IMG/VR virus record: IMGVR_UViG_3300031999_003983
Span: 1 to 38,751 of that record
Strand: one strand, 5' to 3'
DNA length: 38,751 nucleotides
Source: a virus
Shown: piece by piece, positions 32,887 to 38,751 of the stretch
Layout of the letters: each line of letters begins with the position of its first letter
Position numbering within the stretch: the stretch's first letter is position 1
Position numbers and translations under genes: made by a program
The notes under the pieces: generated by a model
What the model was told of the DNA's origin: nothing
Seen by the model: the letters and a program-made list of their open reading frames with translations, nothing else
Databases searched by the model: none

Positions 32887-33291
32887 TTACTTTGCCGTGA
32901 GGCCAGTCGGCCCAACTACATTCAAATCTACCTCCACGGCGTTACTATCAACCGATTCGACCGTTTGGGGAGTTGCCCCGCCCGACGTGAAGTAAGCCCG
33001 AGCTGTGTAGAAGTAAAGAACGCTCCCACTCGCAAAGGTGGCCGGCAGGGTGACAGTTCTTGAACTCGGGATCGAGTTTGTATTGGTATAAGTGAACGGC
33101 CCCGTTGCGGCTGGCCCCTGGTATATCTTAAAGCCGGTGATGTTGGCTTCTCCTGTCACCGCGTAGTTCCAAGCGAGAATGACAGGCTCTCCCGGAAACT
33201 TCTTAACCCCGGCTCCTTGGGCTTCCATCAACCCAGAGAACATGAGCCCGAGGAAAAGTATCAATCCAAACCTCAAAATTGGCTTAAACAT
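32887..33291 (-). CDS. Secreted fibronectin-III domain protein
   Basis: A 134-residue protein. The frame opens at 33444, but the ATG at 33291 was chosen, as it follows AAAGGAG and starts a signal peptide ('MFKPILRFGLILFLGLMFSG', cut near EAQGAG). The mature part fits a single FN3 sandwich: 'VILAWNYAVTGEANITGFKIYQG', 'FTYTNTNSIPSSRTVTLPA', 'VLYFYTARAYFTSGG' and 'ESVDSNAVEVDL'. No lipobox Cys is seen. It would be exported to the periplasm or cell surface. This is odd in an early, DNA-metabolism operon and suggests a moron-like gene. A 136-base gap separates it from RusA, so it may have its own promoter. Confidence 0.65.
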   Translation of the reverse strand: MFKPILRFGLILFLGLMFSGLMEAQGAGVKKFPGEPVILAWNYAVTGEANITGFKIYQGPAATGPFTYTNTNSIPSSRTVTLPATFASGSVLYFYTARAYFTSGGATPQTVESVDSNAVEVDLNVVGPTGLTAK

Positions 33292-33427
33292 CGGAGTTGC
33301 TCCTTTTTTGTGGAAAATAGGCCCGCCATTTGCCCTACAATCAATTTTCAGGGCCCCCAACGTCCCCTTCGCCTCCCGAAGGCGGGAAAATGGAGAGGCG
33401 CTTAAGTGGTAAAGGCCAGAGGCATCC
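33292..33427 (-). other. Noncoding gap between rusA and the FN3 gene with small hairpins
   Basis: This 136-base gap is long for this tight operon. On the minus strand it has two inverted repeats: one of CGCCT/AGGCG (about 33370-33386) and one of GCCCT/AGGGC (about 33335-33356). Neither is followed by a T-run. A TTGATT ... TATTTT pair with a 19-base spacer could be a weak promoter for the FN3 gene. Nothing else is seen. Confidence 0.35.
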
Positions 33428-33958
33428 CTAGAAATCATCATCACCCCCTTTTTGAGTCAAACTTAATTGAGTCCATTCATCGGCCTCGGTGAAATCGGGA
33501 TCGTGCCGAACCCGGATCGCCACCCCCGGCGTATCGACCTGGCTTAACACATAAGCCTTGCCGTGTGAGACATGGACGACCTGAGAATCGTCACGATAAG
33601 CCACCCCTGAAAGAGAGTCAAGGATCGCTCGCTCCATTTTGTCCACATCGGGCTTGGAGATCGGGAACGGCGGAGCGTCACCCTTGAGGCAACCCGCTTT
33701 CATGTAGTGGCTTTTCGGGCGGGGCATGAAATAGACAATCGTGAGATAAATTGGGCCGGCGACCGGCTTGCATCCCTTTTCAAGTGCTCCAAATCTCACG
33801 GCAGCCGTCCACTTCCTCAGATGTTTGTTGTCGTGGACGTACACGACCTTGCCCGTCTTTGGATTGACAAAACTGAAGGAGCTCCCCTTGGTTCGAGGAA
33901 CCCCTTCGACAAAGAATTCAATTGAATCACGCCTTGGTAAGCTGTCCACTTGCTGCAA
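33428..33958 (-). CDS. rusA: RusA-type Holliday-junction resolvase, TTG start
   Basis: A 176-residue RusA-family endonuclease that cuts branched DNA during recombination and replication. The pattern is 'EFFVEGVPRTKGSSFSFV', then 'PDVDKMERAILDSLSGVAYRD' and 'DSQVVHVSHGKAY'. The Asp residues in PDVDK and in YRDD are the expected metal-binding set. The TTG at 33958 was chosen because AAGGAGG ends seven bases before it; an in-frame GTG at 33949 is too far from it. It overlaps the upstream small gene by 32 bases. It lies in an operon with a Cas4/RecB-like nuclease and a putative annealing protein, making a recombination set. RusA assignment is strong. Confidence 0.85.
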   Translation of the reverse strand: MQQVDSLPRRDSIEFFVEGVPRTKGSSFSFVNPKTGKVVYVHDNKHLRKWTAAVRFGALEKGCKPVAGPIYLTIVYFMPRPKSHYMKAGCLKGDAPPFPISKPDVDKMERAILDSLSGVAYRDDSQVVHVSHGKAYVLSQVDTPGVAIRVRHDPDFTEADEWTQLSLTQKGGDDDF

Positions 33959-34157
33959 CGGCTTTCCTCCTTTCCAACTCGTCTTGAATGGCCGCCTTTC
34001 CCGTCGCCCGGCCAGGCTTGGGAACTTTCCCTGTTTGATCCGTCGGTTGTTGCTGGACAATCGCTAGGAATTCGAGCAACTCGACCGCTTTCGTTAGCCC
34101 GAGCTCCCCGACAGCCTCAGCAAACCGCGTTTTTGCGTCCTTCTTCTTCCGTGACAT
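33927..34157 (-). CDS. Unknown small protein (76 aa)
   Basis: A 76-residue basic protein starting MSRKKKDAKTRFAEAV, then a helix 'LGLTKAVELLEFLAIVQQQP' and an Ala/Lys-rich tail. The ATG at 34157 follows GAGG. It overlaps the upstream gene's 3' end by 41 bases and the rusA 5' end by 32. It may be a small DNA- or protein-binding cofactor of the recombination set. Family unknown. The start could also be further upstream (frame open to 34217), but that part overlaps a coding region and lacks a ribosome site. Confidence 0.55.
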   Translation of the reverse strand: MSRKKKDAKTRFAEAVGELGLTKAVELLEFLAIVQQQPTDQTGKVPKPGRATGKAAIQDELERRKAVAASGQLTKA

Positions 34158-34572
34158 TCGCCTCACCCCCTTTTGTGCCCGGTTGGCTCTTGATTTGAAT
34201 TCGCAATTTTGTTGCATCTGAGTCGGTGACTATGAAATCGCCGCCGTAAAATACGGCTTTCTCTTGTCCCGCGATGCCCCTCTTTAGCCATTTGGAACAA
34301 TGGATCCGCACGGCGTAAAGAGAAGTCGGCTTTGAAGGATTGAAGGCGTACATCGAGAACGACTGGACAACCCAATCGCCGGCCTTGTAATTAGCCGAAC
34401 GATTAAGAATCGTCCCCCGGTAAATGTGCAACTTGAGCCCGGCCAGGCACTCGGCCAGTTCGAAACCGGTATCCGCGAGCCGCGTTCCGATCGAGCTTAA
34501 AACCTTCCGGGCTACTTTGTCGTCTTGTAAAGCCCGGTTGTACTCTTTTTCGAGCTGCAATAGCTTACTCAT
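34117..34572 (-). CDS. Unknown protein (151 aa)
   Basis: A 151-residue protein with a helical N-terminus ('LLQLEKEYNRALQDDKVARKVL') and a beta-rich middle ('GLKLHIYRGTILNRSANYKAGD', 'TSLYAVRIHCSKW', 'AVFYGGDFIVTDSDATKLRI'). It has a good AAGGAGG ribosome site. Its start overlaps the nuclease stop by eight bases (ATGAGTAA), so it is coupled to it. The C-terminal Glu/Lys-rich tail overlaps the next gene. I recognise no family; its role is tied only by position to the recombination genes. Confidence 0.55.
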   Translation of the reverse strand: MSKLLQLEKEYNRALQDDKVARKVLSSIGTRLADTGFELAECLAGLKLHIYRGTILNRSANYKAGDWVVQSFSMYAFNPSKPTSLYAVRIHCSKWLKRGIAGQEKAVFYGGDFIVTDSDATKLRIQIKSQPGTKGGEANVTEEEGRKNAVC

Positions 34573-35635
34573 CGGTGTCCTCCTTCGTCGCTCCGACCCG
34601 GAAGAACTTCAAGGCAAACTTCCCTTTCGGATCCGTGACCTGATATTGCTTCTTGGTCGCCTCATCCGGCCACTTCAAAGTTGTACTCCCCTGATACTTA
34701 CCCTCGATCAACCAATTCCCGACGATACCGAACTCAACGCCCCGCAAGATTCCCTTGGCGTACTTATCGAGCTTCTCGAATTCCTTGTGTGCCACCTTAA
34801 CCTCGGCGATCCTATCAAGGGCGTGTTCGAGCTCTTCATTCTGAATCAGCCGCGCCCCGTCCCCACTCATCGCCGGCGGCATACAATGGCCCCCGAGGAA
34901 GTCGCACGATTTACACTCCGCGAGATCCGTGGTGTAGTCGGGCGCCTCCTTGCTTGCGAGCGAATCGACGGCCACCGAGGCCAGGTCAAGGAACTCATCG
35001 ACTCGCTTGTGGTTGTCGTTTTGCCAGAGCTCGACAGGCAGGAGCAAGGGGAGGCCCGGCATATCGAGTAACATGAAGCCTATCGGCTCGCCCGCCCCGT
35101 ACAGGTAGCAAAGCAACTGATAGGCCCCGCGCCGCGTCCACTTGTTCAAGAAGAGATCCTCGAACGTCTTGACGCCCTGGGTGAGATAAGGTGACCAGGC
35201 TTTGACTTCCAGGGGCTTGCCAGGCCCGAAGCCGTCAAACTTAATCTTGGCATCGACCTTGCCAGTGATGACGGTGCGATCCTTGCGATCCTTCAGCACG
35301 AACCGCTCTTGCTCCCCGACAATCTGAAATTTGGGATCCGAGTTTCGACCTATTTCCCGCATATCCGCCAAGAGATCATTCTCCCGATCCTTCCCTCGGC
35401 GGAACCGGGCGAGCTGGTCAGCCGTCCAGGCCGGGAGCTCGTCCCCGTGAATCATTTGGTTGTAAACACGCCTGGCGCACGGCGAATACTGGCCGGCCCA
35501 CACGTTCGCTTGCACAAAGGGCTCACCCGACTTTGAGCGAGCCTTGTTTTGCTCTTTGATCCACTTGCCCCAGGACTCGATAACTTGAGCCCCGAGGCCG
35601 ATGGCAAGATTCTCCACTTGCTTAACTTCGTTCAT
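34565..35635 (-). CDS. Cas4/RecB-like PD-(D/E)XK nuclease with four-cysteine cluster
   Basis: A 356-residue nuclease. Visible catalytic elements are D128 in 'GKVDAKIKF', E143 and K145 in 'PLEVKAW', and the helix Q173 in 'RGAYQLLCYLYG', which together give the PD-(D/E)XK core. C53 ('YSPCARRVYN') with C241, C244 and C251 ('CKSCDFLGGHC') gives the four-Cys iron-sulfur pattern of Cas4 and AddB-type enzymes. Such phage proteins resect DNA ends or act as exonucleases for single-strand annealing. It sits between an annealing-protein candidate and RusA. The last 100 residues are a further helical/beta part of unknown role. Family call is strong; direction of cutting is not known. Confidence 0.8.
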   Translation of the reverse strand: MNEVKQVENLAIGLGAQVIESWGKWIKEQNKARSKSGEPFVQANVWAGQYSPCARRVYNQMIHGDELPAWTADQLARFRRGKDRENDLLADMREIGRNSDPKFQIVGEQERFVLKDRKDRTVITGKVDAKIKFDGFGPGKPLEVKAWSPYLTQGVKTFEDLFLNKWTRRGAYQLLCYLYGAGEPIGFMLLDMPGLPLLLPVELWQNDNHKRVDEFLDLASVAVDSLASKEAPDYTTDLAECKSCDFLGGHCMPPAMSGDGARLIQNEELEHALDRIAEVKVAHKEFEKLDKYAKGILRGVEFGIVGNWLIEGKYQGSTTLKWPDEATKKQYQVTDPKGKFALKFFRVGATKEDTDE

Positions 35636-35808
35636 TCGCCCCCCTTTTCAATTCTTGCGATGTACTGCACAAACGCCCGGATCACTTCAAACTCCATGAA
35701 GATCGCGCATGACGCTACGACTCCATTCTCGACCGAAAGGGTAATAGCGCCCGGAACGAGATCATCTTTCTCGATATACACGCTATCCCCCAAGTAGGAT
35801 TTATCCAC
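35632..35808 (-). CDS. Unknown small protein (58 aa), GTG start
   Basis: A 58-residue protein. The GTG at 35808 was chosen because AAGGGGG lies six bases upstream; the frame is open to 35853 but without a ribosome site. The protein has a beta-type start ('KSYLGDSVYIEKDDLVPG') and a hydrophobic helix ('CAIFMEFEVIRAFVQYIARI'). It overlaps the upstream gene by eight bases and the nuclease by four (ATGA). It is not recognised. Its size and position suggest a nuclease accessory, but this is only inference. Confidence 0.5.
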   Translation of the reverse strand: MDKSYLGDSVYIEKDDLVPGAITLSVENGVVASCAIFMEFEVIRAFVQYIARIEKGGE

Positions 35809-36871
35809 GGCTGGCCCCCTTCTCTCGATCAACGATCGCCGTGAGCACATCAAGCAAATCGTCGGCGTTCGTGGCCTTGAGGATCATGCTTTTGAATTCC
35901 TTCTCCCAGGCCGTTCCCTTGATCCGCTCTAATAGCCTGTTTTTGTCCTCCCCGATATTCCCGCCAGGCGAAACGTAATTGTCTCCCCCTGGTGGCGGCT
36001 CCCCCTCGGGCGCTGACGATTCAGCCGGGCGCTTGGCGAGCTCGGCGTTCCAATCGGAGTCTTTAACCGTCCCTGGGCATTTGCCTTTGCCCTTATTGCA
36101 TCCCCAAAAGGCTGACCACTTCTGTTCTGCTTTCGGCCTAATCAGCTTCATGGATCCCGAACAGATTGGGCATTTTGGCCCGGTCACGTCGTCACCAGCG
36201 TCGCCATAACGCACAGCCGACCCGCCGAAGCCCCTCCCCCTGGCCGCGAGCTCCCAATTGCGACCAAGTGGCTGCCAGATGCGTTGCAGCTCGGAAAGTG
36301 GTACAGCATCGAGCCCGGTTAATTTCCGCACGATGTTCCCCTCCATATTTCGGAAGGCAGCTTTGCGAACGTAGGCGAGCTTCCTTGTCCCGGTTTGGCT
36401 CTTCACGAAATCCTCATCGGATCCCCGGCAACCCTCGACGCCTTTAATCCCGGCGAGCGTCGTATGGTTGAAGCCGTCGCCGCGTACCGTGATAAGGTAA
36501 TCATCCCCCACGTCAGCCTTTTCGGTGCAGAATGTCTTAGCTCCGCCCTCGGGAATAATGTCAATCCCCCACAGCGGCAAAACCCGCTTACAGCCGGCGT
36601 CAGACAGAAAGCCAGTGATCCCGCCCCCTGATTCGTCGGGCCGCTTAAAGAGAATCCAATCCTCGGGGAATGTCATACCGATGGAACTTTCTCGATAGAT
36701 TTTTAAGATGTCCATTTTTGCGCGAGCGATGGCAGCTCCCGCTCCCTTTTCCCTTACGGCTAAGGCGTCCAAGGTGAGCTCCTCGCCCGCGGGTGTCGCT
36801 TCGTTGACTACAAGGCTCGTAACCAGGTTCTCTGGATCTGGTTCGATCGGTTGTTTTACTTGCTGATTCAT
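35801..36871 (-). CDS. Putative single-strand annealing-type protein with zinc ribbon
   Basis: A 356-residue protein with a strong ribosome site (AAAAAGGAG before ATG). The central part has the phrase 'KSQTGTRKLAYVRKAAFRNMEGNI' and 'RKLTGLDAVPLSEL', which recalls annealing proteins of the Rad52/ERF class, although I cannot be sure of the family. Residues about 225-270 carry a topoisomerase-like zinc ribbon: CPICSG, then 'FWGCNKGKGKCPGTV'. A C-terminal helical tail is joined by a Pro-rich linker. In the operon it lies upstream of a Cas4-like nuclease and RusA, the normal company of a recombinase. It could also be another DNA-binding factor. The zinc ribbon is certain by pattern; the annealing role is inferred. 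Confidence 0.55.
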   Translation of the reverse strand: MNQQVKQPIEPDPENLVTSLVVNEATPAGEELTLDALAVREKGAGAAIARAKMDILKIYRESSIGMTFPEDWILFKRPDESGGGITGFLSDAGCKRVLPLWGIDIIPEGGAKTFCTEKADVGDDYLITVRGDGFNHTTLAGIKGVEGCRGSDEDFVKSQTGTRKLAYVRKAAFRNMEGNIVRKLTGLDAVPLSELQRIWQPLGRNWELAARGRGFGGSAVRYGDAGDDVTGPKCPICSGSMKLIRPKAEQKWSAFWGCNKGKGKCPGTVKDSDWNAELAKRPAESSAPEGEPPPGGDNYVSPGGNIGEDKNRLLERIKGTAWEKEFKSMILKATNADDLLDVLTAIVDREKGASRG

Positions 36872-37097
36872 TTGTAGCTCCTTTTTGGTTGTTGGGTTGG
36901 GTTAGTTCACTGATACCGAAGCACGCCTTCACAACTCTTTCGGCGGCCTCGATCTTGCGTAGGGACGAAAGCAGGGTTTGGGCCTGGGTGCGGCCCATGT
37001 CTCGAACAATAATTCTCCCGTCCTCTAAAAGATTGAATGAAATATGATTCACGTTCTCGATGCCATAGCGCGACTCACCATCGGGGGTTGGCAACAC
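36645..37097 (-). CDS. Unknown early protein (150 aa), GTG start, long 3' overlap
   Basis: A 150-residue frame. GTG at 37097 was chosen because GGAG sits seven bases before it. The N-terminal 70 residues look real ('SRYGIENVNHISFNLLEDGR', 'MGRTQAQTLLSSLRKIEAAERV'), with a strand pair and a helix. From about 36885 on, the frame runs 227 bases into the downstream gene and becomes a Ser/Arg/Gly-rich tail. The true end may be near 36890 with a stop lost by mutation or by a sequence error, or the overlap may be real. No family is recognised. Confidence 0.45.
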   Translation of the reverse strand: MLPTPDGESRYGIENVNHISFNLLEDGRIIVRDMGRTQAQTLLSSLRKIEAAERVVKACFGISELTQPNNQKGATNESASKTTDRTRSREPGYEPCSQRSDTRGRGAHLGRLSRKGKGSGSCHRSRKNGHLKNLSRKFHRYDIPRGLDSL

Positions 37098-37386
37098 TGG
37101 GATTCTCCTTTTCGATTTTATTGTTTTGAAGTGTGACGACGTAGGCCGCCAAGGCCCTATCTTCGGGCGTCGGCGTTGTCCCCTCACAGATTACCAGGAC
37201 AGGCTTGAAGCTCTCCCCGTCAGTCCAGATGCTCAACTCGACTACATCCTCGGGGCCATTCTCGACAACGACCCATTTACGGTTTGACCAATGGTTCATA
37301 TCCCTCGTTCGCCTCATAATATCCCTCGTCACATTCAACCCGCTTAAGATGTTTCTAAAGATCGGGTGTAATCGTTCGTTGTTCAC
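37075..37386 (-). CDS. Unknown early protein (103 aa), GTG start
   Basis: A 103-residue protein. GTG at 37386 follows AAAGGAGG by six bases and forms a GTGA overlap with the upstream stop, so it is preferred to the longer frame (open to 37449). It has an N-terminal helix ('LHPIFRNILSGLNVTRDIMR'), then strands ('KWVVVENGPEDVVELSIW', 'SFKPVLVICEGTTPTPED') and a short helix. The pattern is of a small alpha/beta protein. No known family is recognised. The 3' end overlaps the next gene by 23 bases. Confidence 0.55.
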   Translation of the reverse strand: MNNERLHPIFRNILSGLNVTRDIMRRTRDMNHWSNRKWVVVENGPEDVVELSIWTDGESFKPVLVICEGTTPTPEDRALAAYVVTLQNNKIEKENPSVANPRW

Positions 37387-37679
37387 TGGCAGCCTCCTTT
37401 CCCGGAAGAGTGGATCCGCCGAGCATCTTCTCTCGAATAAATCGGCCAACGATCATAGTCACCGAGCGCCAGGCAACGCGCTATTCGGAAGTTTCTAATG
37501 TCGCGACTGACAAAAACTTTGGGCATAAATCCCTCTTGCCGCATTTTGGCCTCACAACGGATTCGCGCGAAAACTTCTACTGTGCTGTCAGAAAGAGTGC
37601 GGAATTTCTTCGTGCGCCTGTGTTCCCACAGTCGAACGAGGCTTTCAAGGTCACTCGCCAGTATTTCTTTTTCGGTCAT
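37383..37679 (-). CDS. Unknown early protein (98 aa), contains the 33-base repeat
   Basis: A 98-residue basic, mainly helical protein. ATG at 37679 follows GGAG and overlaps the upstream stop as ATGA. Bases 37629-37661, read on this strand as LASDLESLVRL, are identical (same genome orientation) to a stretch in the ejection-protein gene at 16450-16482. The segment fits the surrounding helix, so it looks native here. The remainder is 'TLSDSTVEVFARIRCEAKMRQ' and a basic tail. No family is recognised. Confidence 0.55.
   Translation of the reverse strand: MTEKEILASDLESLVRLWEHRRTKKFRTLSDSTVEVFARIRCEAKMRQEGFMPKVFVSRDIRNFRIARCLALGDYDRWPIYSREDARRIHSSGKGGCQ
37629..37661 (+). repeat. Perfect 33-base repeat, copy B (inside early minus-strand gene)
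   Basis: Identical to 16450-16482 in plus-strand orientation. Since the gene here runs on the minus strand and the other copy lies in a plus-strand gene, the two mRNAs carry perfectly complementary 33-base stretches. Confidence 0.95.
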
Positions 37680-37864
37680 TGGTTTTCTCCATACGAATCA
37701 GGATACTCGACGAGTGGCTCAAGCCCCTTGTCTCGCCGGCATTGGTTCACTTGGGCCAAGTGATCTTGACAAACAAACTCTCCGAAGCGGTTAGGGACGC
37801 GATCGGGATCCGGGCCCCCATTAAATTCATGGGTAGGGAAAGTCGCGCTGCAAGTGTATCTCAT
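37676..37864 (-). CDS. Unknown small early protein (62 aa)
   Basis: A 62-residue protein with three Cys residues (YTC, FVCQDH, NQCRRD) and several His, which could form a small metal site, although spacing is not a standard zinc finger. The ATG at 37864 overlaps the upstream TGA by one base. The Pro- and Asp-rich start ('HEFNGGPDPDRVPNRFGEF') is unlike its neighbours. No family is recognised. Confidence 0.5.
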   Translation of the reverse strand: MRYTCSATFPTHEFNGGPDPDRVPNRFGEFVCQDHLAQVNQCRRDKGLEPLVEYPDSYGENQ

Positions 37865-38121
37865 CAGTTTCTCGCCCGGCTCAAATAGATTTCTCGTTGT
37901 CTTTTGCGAATAGCGCCCAGGAGCTCGGGCGGGGCCTCTTCGAGTAATCCCGGATCGGCTTTAGTGAGCGACCCGTCACTCGGACGATAAATGAAAATGT
38001 AGGCGCATATCCCGCAAATAGTCAGCCACACGAAGTCAGGATCCGCTTGCATCTCTTCAGATGGCGGCTCCCCTTCCCATACCGTTTCTTCAATTTCTCC
38101 GTGACAGTGAGGACATTTCAT
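37864..38121 (-). CDS. Unknown zinc-ribbon protein (85 aa)
   Basis: An 85-residue product with MKCPHCHGEIEETVW at its start and CGICAYIF further on, making a CxxC...CxxC zinc ribbon. The frame is open up to 38172 (TTG), but ATG at 38121 starts directly at the ribbon and was chosen. Neither start has a good ribosome site; an AAAGGAG lies at about 38198-38204, far upstream. Proteins of this kind are frequent in phage early regions without a known role. Its stop overlaps the next gene by one base. Confidence 0.5.
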   Translation of the reverse strand: MKCPHCHGEIEETVWEGEPPSEEMQADPDFVWLTICGICAYIFIYRPSDGSLTKADPGLLEEAPPELLGAIRKRQREIYLSRARN

Positions 38122-38206
38122 AATCGTGATCTCAAAAAACGGGGGAAACCGGATCCCACCGGCATCCCCCAATCATTCCGCTTGGTTCTTCAAGACGCTC
38201 CTTTCA
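38122..38206 (-). other. 85-base gap with orphan ribosome site and tiny frames
   Basis: Right after the upstream gene's stop there is AAAGGAG (about 38198-38204), followed by a TTG-started six-codon frame. An overlapping ATG then opens a 14-codon frame. The coding frame of the zinc-ribbon gene starts much later. The tiny frames could be leader peptides, or the ribosome site may belong to a start lost by a small frameshift. Confidence 0.3.
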
Positions 38207-38479
38207 CTAGGATTTACTGCCATTTGGTACTGTCGTCCCCTCGGGGAGATAGTTGGGCATCGCTTCATAGAAATCGAGCGCGGTAGGAAAATCTCCGTGC
38301 CAGCGGAGCTTATAGCGCCCAAGTAGCCTTTGACACCCGAGCTCTAGTTGACCGATCGAGAAGCACTTGAGCTCGCGCCAGTAAATATCAATTGCGTGCG
38401 CGCTCATCGGCGGTTGTCCCCAAAACTGTTTCATGCTGTTCATCACGTCCACGAAAATCGTTCGATGGCTTTCGTTCAT
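38207..38479 (-). CDS. Unknown early protein (90 aa), replication-accessory candidate
   Basis: A 90-residue protein. ATG at 38479 was chosen for the AAGGGG ribosome site and ATGA overlap with the upstream gene. It has 'TIFVDVMNSMKQFWGQ', then 'IDIYWRELKCFSIGQLELGCQRLLGRYK' and 'WHGDFPTALDFYEAM'. Helical 'YW..L......QLE.AC..LL' followed by 'G.FPT..DF' is a pattern I recall from small phage proteins near replication genes, some of them helicase-loader-like. No firm family can be named. Confidence 0.5.
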   Translation of the reverse strand: MNESHRTIFVDVMNSMKQFWGQPPMSAHAIDIYWRELKCFSIGQLELGCQRLLGRYKLRWHGDFPTALDFYEAMPNYLPEGTTVPNGSKS

Positions 38480-38706
38480 TTCTTCCCCTTTCGCAGCCGG
38501 GCGGTGAGAAACTTTAAGATCCCACAAATTTCTGGTGCTGTGAATTCTCCATTAACCGTGTCCCATTCGGCATTTTCGACAATCCACCGCCGCAACGCCC
38601 TTGCCAGCCGCTTCTCTCTGTCACGCAGGCCAGCGGCGTAGCCTTCATTCCAAGCCCACTCGGTTTCATCGCAATACTTACCTATATAAGGATTCTTCGG
38701 CTTCAT
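38476..38706 (-). CDS. Unknown early protein (76 aa)
   Basis: A 76-residue basic helical protein. ATG at 38706 follows GGTGAG. It starts 'KPKNPYIGKYCDETEWAWNEGY' and continues 'AGLRDREKRLARALRRWIVEN', ending in a Lys-rich tail. It overlaps the next gene by four bases. The 45 bases upstream to the window edge show no clear promoter, so the operon probably begins outside the window. No family is recognised. Confidence 0.5.
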   Translation of the reverse strand: MKPKNPYIGKYCDETEWAWNEGYAAGLRDREKRLARALRRWIVENAEWDTVNGEFTAPEICGILKFLTARLRKGKK

Positions 38707-38751
38707 TTCTCACCGTCCAATCCGAAGGCACGGACTACGGATCGCAACTTA

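Noticed and set aside
1-38751. Integrase, repressor, attachment site or tRNA
   Set aside because: No tyrosine or serine recombinase, helix-turn-helix repressor or tRNA cloverleaf was recognised on either strand; lysogeny cannot be supported from this window.

Overview
This window is a large part of a tailed double-stranded DNA phage genome, about 57% GC by eye. It has the layout of a short-tailed phage (podovirus). A portal, scaffold, HK97-fold capsid and connectors are followed by a nozzle-like tail protein and fibers. No tail-tube, tape-measure or baseplate genes are seen, and the place a tape measure would hold is taken by a giant 3742-residue virion protein of the 'polyvalent' type. No integrase, repressor, tRNA or CRISPR array was seen. 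Large terminase should lie just left of base 1. The host cannot be named from the sequence. The lysis genes (endolysin, holin-like and spanin-like proteins) and signal peptides point to a bacterium, probably with two membranes.

Layout. The plus strand from 2 to 32562 is one near-continuous late block. It runs from the portal (5' end missing) to a 78-residue Acb2-type cyclic-nucleotide sponge (2212-2448), a long hairpin terminator, scaffold and major capsid protein. Next come two head proteins, two paralogous connector proteins (6881-8136) and a triple beta-repeat protein. The tail part holds a nozzle-like protein, a collagen-like fiber, several small virion proteins, a lectin-like protein, a GNAT-like protein and two ejection-type proteins. 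The giant protein (17320-28548) carries a GGDEF-like domain, an adenine-methyltransferase domain, two HExxH metallopeptidase-type motifs and an LPD38-like C-terminus. Two more tail proteins and a lysis cassette (30204-32562) finish the block. The minus strand from 38706 down to 32578 is a tightly overlapping early-type operon of small unknown proteins and a recombination set: an annealing-protein candidate, a Cas4/RecB-like nuclease with four cysteines, and RusA. It ends with a secreted fibronectin-III protein. The two blocks converge tail to tail with only 15 bases between stops.

How the genes may work together. The minus-strand genes would process and recombine phage DNA early, and the plus-strand block builds the particle and lyses the cell. 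The sponge gene and the domains in the giant protein suggest that the virion-gene block also carries counter-defense. The Acb2-like protein would soak up CBASS or Thoeris signal nucleotides. The giant protein, if ejected with the DNA, could deliver a methyltransferase, peptidases and a GGDEF-like nucleotide cyclase fold.

Two signals are not explained by genes. A perfect 33-base repeat lies 21 kb apart, in a late plus-strand gene (16450-16482) and inside an early minus-strand gene (37629-37661), so the two mRNAs are exactly complementary over 33 bases. The palindrome GGATCC occurs about 70 times in 38.7 kb, roughly six times expectation, in all three reading frames.
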